Positions 60,510 to 64,000 of a stretch of DNA of 64,000 nucleotides are shown here, piece by piece. Made by a program: the position numbers and the translations under genes. Each line of letters begins with the position of its first letter. Position 1 is the stretch's first letter. The notes under the pieces are model-generated. The model did no database searches and was not told the origin of the DNA. It saw only the letters and a program-made list of their open reading frames with translations. Source of the stretch: Vibrio sp. PID17_43 (GTDB taxonomy: Bacteria; Pseudomonadota; Gammaproteobacteria; Enterobacterales; Vibrionaceae); assembly GCF_002608565.1 (NCBI RefSeq), contig NZ_LIXM01000013.1:62001-126000 (forward strand), read 5' to 3'.

Positions 60510-60857
60510 GAAGAACGGCTCGCAGTAGGCTTGGTAATCGAGATCGTTACGCGTGACGTTTTTGCCCATCACATCTTTGAGCGTAAAGAGGCCTTGTTCT
60601 TTTTTGGTGTTAAGCTTCTGATAAAACGGGTCGTTTTGAAAAGAGGTGGTGAGATAACGTTGGAACAGTAGCTCGCGCTCATTCTCAATCGAATCATACA
60701 GATAGATAGGGTGTTTACCTACACGATAACCAAGGATCACTGCGCAATCAAAACTCAATATGGAACCAATGACACGCATCAGTTTCGGCGTGAAGCTTGG
60801 TGAGTTAAGGGCAAAAATTGTCTCTGCAAGCTGAGTGTTGAACGCGTCGTTAGGCAT
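60498..60857 (-). pseudogene. Truncated regulator N-terminal domain fused to tyrS fragment
   Basis: 119 residues, intact from its ATG: NTQLAETIFALNSPSFTPKLMRVIGSILSFDCAVILGYRVGKHPIYLYDS... to ...LDYQAYCEPFFGLT. I read this as the N-terminal sensory domain of a LuxR-type HTH regulator (PAS/GAF-like). The HTH domain expected after residue 120 is replaced by the tyrS piece, with FGLT being the junction present in both families. The regulator family is inferred from the pattern only. It may be translated as a short protein but should not bind DNA. Confidence 0.6.
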
Positions 60858-61010
60858 GGTGATTCGAGAGTTCGATAAAGGTTGGGGTAAGCATAACGCG
60901 ATTGGCTATTGTCCCAAAGTAATCCGCAATTTCGTTGCTAAAGCAACATGGTGAGTATGGTGGCGTACTGTATGAGATTCCTAGTCTCACTTAGGTTCGT
61001 GGAATGACGG

Positions 61011-61032
61011 TAAAAGGGAGCGTATCGCTCCC
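61011..61032 (-). terminator. Terminator of the SYLF gene
   Basis: GGGAGCG/CGCTCCC stem with 3-base loop, followed on the minus strand by TTTTA. Confidence 0.75.
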
Positions 61033-61059
61033 CATAAATAAACCATTGTGTCCGAAAGG

Positions 61060-61839
61060 TTACTGTGAATCGGTCAGCTCTTTATTGACCCAGTATTTTG
61101 AGCCAGAAAAGTTTGCATCAACCAACAATCCTGTGGTGTTGAGTTGATACACTGCAACGCCGCTGTTGAATTGCGCTGTCATTTCTTCGCCGTCCGCGCC
61201 AGCAACTAAAGAGGCTTCGCTCGATGCTTCCCAGCCTTCTTCAACAAAGGTGTTGAAGTCTTTTTCTTTCTCAAACAGCACCACTTGTTGGTAGAACTTA
61301 CCACCAACGCCAAACGCAACACCAGCACCAAACATGTTCATGTAAGTGCGTTTGTCGGTCAATTTGTTAACCGCAACTCCGGAGCCTGAATTCGTGTGAA
61401 ACATCAGCGACAGTTTGCGAGAATCAAACACCGCATAGCCGTAAGCTTTGTCGTAAAGCATTTTGGCTTCAGGTTTCTCGTTAAACAGTTTGAGTAGAGT
61501 GCTATCCGCCATGAGGTCAATCGCTTGGCGAGCCTCTTCTGGTGTGTCGCCCTCCATCAGTTCATCGATTTTTTTGTCTGCGGCATCTATCCATTCTTTA
61601 CTGGTTTCGATGCTGGCATCGGTCCATTCACCTGCGGTATTAATCGCTTCTTCAGACCAATTGGTGAAATCTTGCCAAGCCTGTTTGGAGAACTCTTTGG
61701 TGCTATCCCAAGTCTCTTTTGCAGTATCAGATACGGCATCTCCTAGGTCTGAGAGGCTGTTCGAGATGTCATCCCAGTCAGCATAAGCCGGAGACGTGAG
61801 CAAAGTTAAGGCAGTGATAAGAGCAAGAGACTTTTTCAT
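61060..61839 (-). CDS. SYLF-domain (YSC84-like) lipid-binding exported protein
   Basis: 259 residues. Signal ending TSPAYA|DWDD. Residues about 20-95 form an amphipathic helical segment with repeated W-(x)5-(x) spacing (ETWDSTKEFSKQAWQDFTNWSEEAINTAGEWTDASIETSKEWIDAADKKID). The SYLF domain (about 115-255) has AYGYAVFDSRKLSLMFHTNSGSGVAVNKLTDKRTYMNMFGAGVAFGVGGKFYQQVVLF and a tail with SGVAVYQLNTTGLLVDANFSGSKYW. SYLF proteins bind phosphoinositides or other lipids in eukaryotes; the bacterial role is unknown. Gene stands alone. Confidence 0.85.
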   Translation of the reverse strand: MKKSLALITALTLLTSPAYADWDDISNSLSDLGDAVSDTAKETWDSTKEFSKQAWQDFTNWSEEAINTAGEWTDASIETSKEWIDAADKKIDELMEGDTPEEARQAIDLMADSTLLKLFNEKPEAKMLYDKAYGYAVFDSRKLSLMFHTNSGSGVAVNKLTDKRTYMNMFGAGVAFGVGGKFYQQVVLFEKEKDFNTFVEEGWEASSEASLVAGADGEEMTAQFNSGVAVYQLNTTGLLVDANFSGSKYWVNKELTDSQ

Positions 61840-61969
61840 ATATCCGTTCTTTTATGAAATAGGATTGTTTTTATTTTAGGTGAAAAAGCGAAAGGGGAGT
61901 ACGAAAGGAAGGCATAGCTTGGGATTCAGTCACGAACTCACATTACTTTGACATGGAGAACAAAGAAAA

Positions 61970-61995
61970 AGCCCTCAAACCGGAGCTTGAGGGCT
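61970..61995 (-). terminator. Terminator of ppsA
   Basis: AGCCCTCAA/TTGAGGGCT stem followed on the minus strand by TTTTTC, 26 bases after the ppsA stop. Confidence 0.88.
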
Positions 61996-62020
61996 ATCTC
62001 ATTGACTAGGGAAGAGTGGC

Positions 62021-64000
62021 TTATTTACGCACGTTGCCTAGCTTTAACCACGTATCGATAACCGTATCTGGGTTTAGGGAAACAGAGCTGATACCTTGTT
62101 CCATCAACCATTCGGCTAGGTCATCGTGGTCTGATGGGCCTTGACCACAGATACCCACGTATTTACCTGCTTTGGTTGCCGCATCAATGGCCATTTGTAG
62201 CATGGCTTTTACCGCAGGGTTACGTTCGTCGAATAGGTGGGCAACATCACCTGAGTCTCGGTCAAGACCAAGGGTTAGCTGAGTCATGTCGTTTGAGCCG
62301 ATAGAGAAGCCGTCGAAGTACTTCAAGAACTCATCTGCCAGAACCGCATTGGATGGCAGTTCGCACATCATGATCACTTTTAGGCCGTCATCGCCACGTC
62401 GTAGGTCGAACTTCGCCAACAAGTCGATAACCGATGCTGCTTCGCTTGGCGTACGTACGAATGGAATCATGATTTCAACGTTTTTCAGACCCATCTCATT
62501 ACGAACGCGTTTGATTGCCTGGGTTTCTAACTCGAAACAGTCTTCAAACACTGGAGAAATGTAGCGAGACGCACCACGGAAGCCCAGCATTGGGTTCTCC
62601 TCATGGGGTTCGTAACCTTTACCGCCAACCAAGTTGCTGTACTCGTTCGATTTGAAATCAGACATGCGAACGATGACGCGTTTTGGCCAGAATGCAGACG
62701 CAATCGTCGCGATGCCTTCTGTTAGCTTGCTGACGTAGAAATCGATTGGGCCTTTGTAACCACGGATACGCTCTGTGATTTCTGCTTTTAACTCATCGCG
62801 TTGCGCATCAAAGTTCAGCAGTGCTTTAGGGTGAATACCAATCATCTTGTTGATGATGAATTCAAGACGAGCAAGACCCACACCTTCGTTTGGAATCTGA
62901 GCGAAGTCGAATGCTCGGTCTGGATTACCCACGTTCATCATGACTTTGGTTGGTAGCATTGGCAGTTCATCAACGGCAGAGCGTTTCACTTCGAACTCCA
63001 ACTCACCTTGGTAAACGCAGCCTGTTTCGCCTTCAGCACACGACACCGTAACCGTCTCACCGTCCGTCAGCTTGCTAGTGGCATTGCTACAACCGACGAT
63101 TGCTGGAATACCAAGTTCACGAGCGATAATGGCAGCGTGACAAGTCCGCCCCCCACGGTTCGTGACGATTGCCGAAGCCTTCTTCATCACGGGTTCCCAA
63201 TCAGGGTCAGTCATGTCAGTTACCAGCACATCGCCTTCTTGCACTAATGACATTTGGTCTAGAGAGTCAACCAAGCGAACAGGACCTCTCCCGATACGCT
63301 GACCAATCGCACGACCTTCGACCAGTACGTCCGCTTTGTTGCTTAGCTCGTAACGTTCAATCACGTTTTGCTCGCTTTGAGAACATACTGTCTCTGGACG
63401 TGCTTGCACGATGTAAAGCTTGCCGTCGATGCCGTCTTTTGCCCACTCAATGTCCATTGGACGCTGGTAGTGCTTCTCGATGATCACCGCTTGTTTGGCG
63501 AGCTCTTTGATCTCTTCGTCATTGAGTGAGAATGCATTGCGCTCATCTGCTGATGTATCAATGATGTCTACTTGCTTGCCGATCTCTTGGCTGTTTGAGT
63601 AGATCATCTTGATCTGTTTAGATCCGAAGGTCTTCTTAACGATTGGGTGTTGACCCGCCTCTAGCATTGGCTTGTGAACGTAAAATTCATCAGGGTTAAC
63701 CGCGCCCTGAACCACCATTTCACCCAAGCCCCAAGAAGAGGTGATGAATACGACTTGGTCGAAACCAGATTCCGTATCTAGGGTGAACATAACACCAGAA
63801 GAGGCTTTGTCCGAGCGCACCATGCGCTGAATACCCGCCGATAGCGAGATGCCACGGTGGTTAAAGCCTTGGTGTACACGGTATGAAATTGCACGGTCAT
63901 TGAACAGAGAAGCGTAAACGTGCTTAGTTGCTTCTAATACTGCATCAATGCCTTTTACGTTTAGAAACGTCTCTTGCTGACCAGCAAATGAGGCGTCCGG
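62021..64000 (-). CDS. ppsA: Phosphoenolpyruvate synthase, 5' part outside window
   Basis: Converts pyruvate plus ATP to PEP, AMP and phosphate in gluconeogenesis. The frame is open from the last base of the window ([17 protein letters not shown]...) to the stop at 62021, about 659 codons. Visible are the end of the ATP-grasp domain ([24 protein letters not shown]), the swivelling phosphohistidine domain with catalytic His in [24 protein letters not shown], and the PEP/pyruvate-binding barrel with [42 protein letters not shown] and [11 protein letters not shown], whose Cys is catalytic. The N-terminus lies beyond 64,000. Confidence 0.97.
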   Translation of the reverse strand, partial: PDASFAGQQETFLNVKGIDAVLEATKHVYASLFNDRAISYRVHQGFNHRGISLSAGIQRMVRSDKASSGVMFTLDTESGFDQVVFITSSWGLGEMVVQGAVNPDEFYVHKPMLEAGQHPIVKKTFGSKQIKMIYSNSQEIGKQVDIIDTSADERNAFSLNDEEIKELAKQAVIIEKHYQRPMDIEWAKDGIDGKLYIVQARPETVCSQSEQNVIERYELSNKADVLVEGRAIGQRIGRGPVRLVDSLDQMSLVQEGDVLVTDMTDPDWEPVMKKASAIVTNRGGRTCHAAIIARELGIPAIVGCSNATSKLTDGETVTVSCAEGETGCVYQGELEFEVKRSAVDELPMLPTKVMMNVGNPDRAFDFAQIPNEGVGLARLEFIINKMIGIHPKALLNFDAQRDELKAEITERIRGYKGPIDFYVSKLTEGIATIASAFWPKRVIVRMSDFKSNEYSNLVGGKGYEPHEENPMLGFRGASRYISPVFEDCFELETQAIKRVRNEMGLKNVEIMIPFVRTPSEAASVIDLLAKFDLRRGDDGLKVIMMCELPSNAVLADEFLKYFDGFSIGSNDMTQLTLGLDRDSGDVAHLFDERNPAVKAMLQMAIDAATKAGKYVGICGQGPSDHDDLAEWLMEQGISSVSLNPDTVIDTWLKLGNVRK

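Overview
The window is gamma-proteobacterial and most likely from a Vibrio, probably its second (accessory-rich) chromosome. That assignment is inference: moderate GC, a pair of VF530-type small DNA-binding proteins, a UPF0319/DUF2057 protein, YbiT, SodC, SoxR, GltS and PpsA that all read like Vibrio homologues. No rRNA, tRNA, CRISPR array, integrase or complete insertion sequence was seen. Genes are dense, on both strands, and most transcription units end in clear hairpin terminators.

Layout. 1-8,033: end of a patatin phospholipase, S33 peptidase, D,D-carboxypeptidase, a LysR pseudogene, VF530 protein, thioesterase, ferredoxin-NADP reductase, an outer-membrane barrel and a DUF2057 protein. 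8,232-15,010: a six-gene minus-strand operon (FUSC inner-membrane protein, OprM-like outer-membrane lipoprotein, DUF1656, HlyD adaptor, K+ channel, AI-2E family permease). 15,574-23,720: acetyltransferase, second VF530 protein, ABC-F YbiT, leucine-rich lipoprotein, rhodanese, orphan PTS EIIB, MsrA, VOC protein, a decayed DeoR-type regulator and SodC. 23,811-26,922: NAD-salvage cluster, with pncA and nrtR on the minus strand diverging from pncB. 27,046-33,767: small membrane and lipoproteins, an ionotropic-glutamate-receptor-like channel, EamA/LysR divergent pair, UspA, periplasmic nucleosidase, NlpE. 33,979-37,190: proXWV betaine uptake. 37,613-44,631: small protein, EF-G-like GTPase, soxR, DUF2391 and TPR membrane proteins, methyltransferase, phospholipase D lipoprotein. 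45,240-55,647: two RND adaptor/pump pairs facing each other, one behind a sigma-54-type promoter and one led by a TetR regulator. 55,968-64,000: BCCT transporter, beta-mannosidase remnant, small membrane protein, GltS, a regulator/tyrS chimeric remnant, SYLF protein and the 3' part of ppsA.

How it works together. The dominant theme is envelope transport and stress: three export systems (one FUSC, two RND), osmolyte import (ProXWV, a BCCT carrier), glutamate/sodium symport, K+ channel, and envelope sensors/repair (NlpE, SodC, MsrA, SoxR). The NAD block has a regulator gene beside the genes it should control, and the pncB promoter is bracketed by two identical small palindromes.

The second theme is gene decay. 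I see at least five broken or remnant genes: a LysR gene with a lost start and two stops, a GNAT tail, a DeoR fragment, a truncated beta-mannosidase with a nonsense codon, and a regulator fused to a piece of tyrS. A sixth, degraded ORF at 20,221 is possible. A VOC gene has probably lost its last residues by frameshift. The item I would look at first is the glutamate-receptor-like channel at 28,568-29,659, whose pore lacks the GYG filter and whose second membrane helix resembles that of eukaryotic iGluRs.
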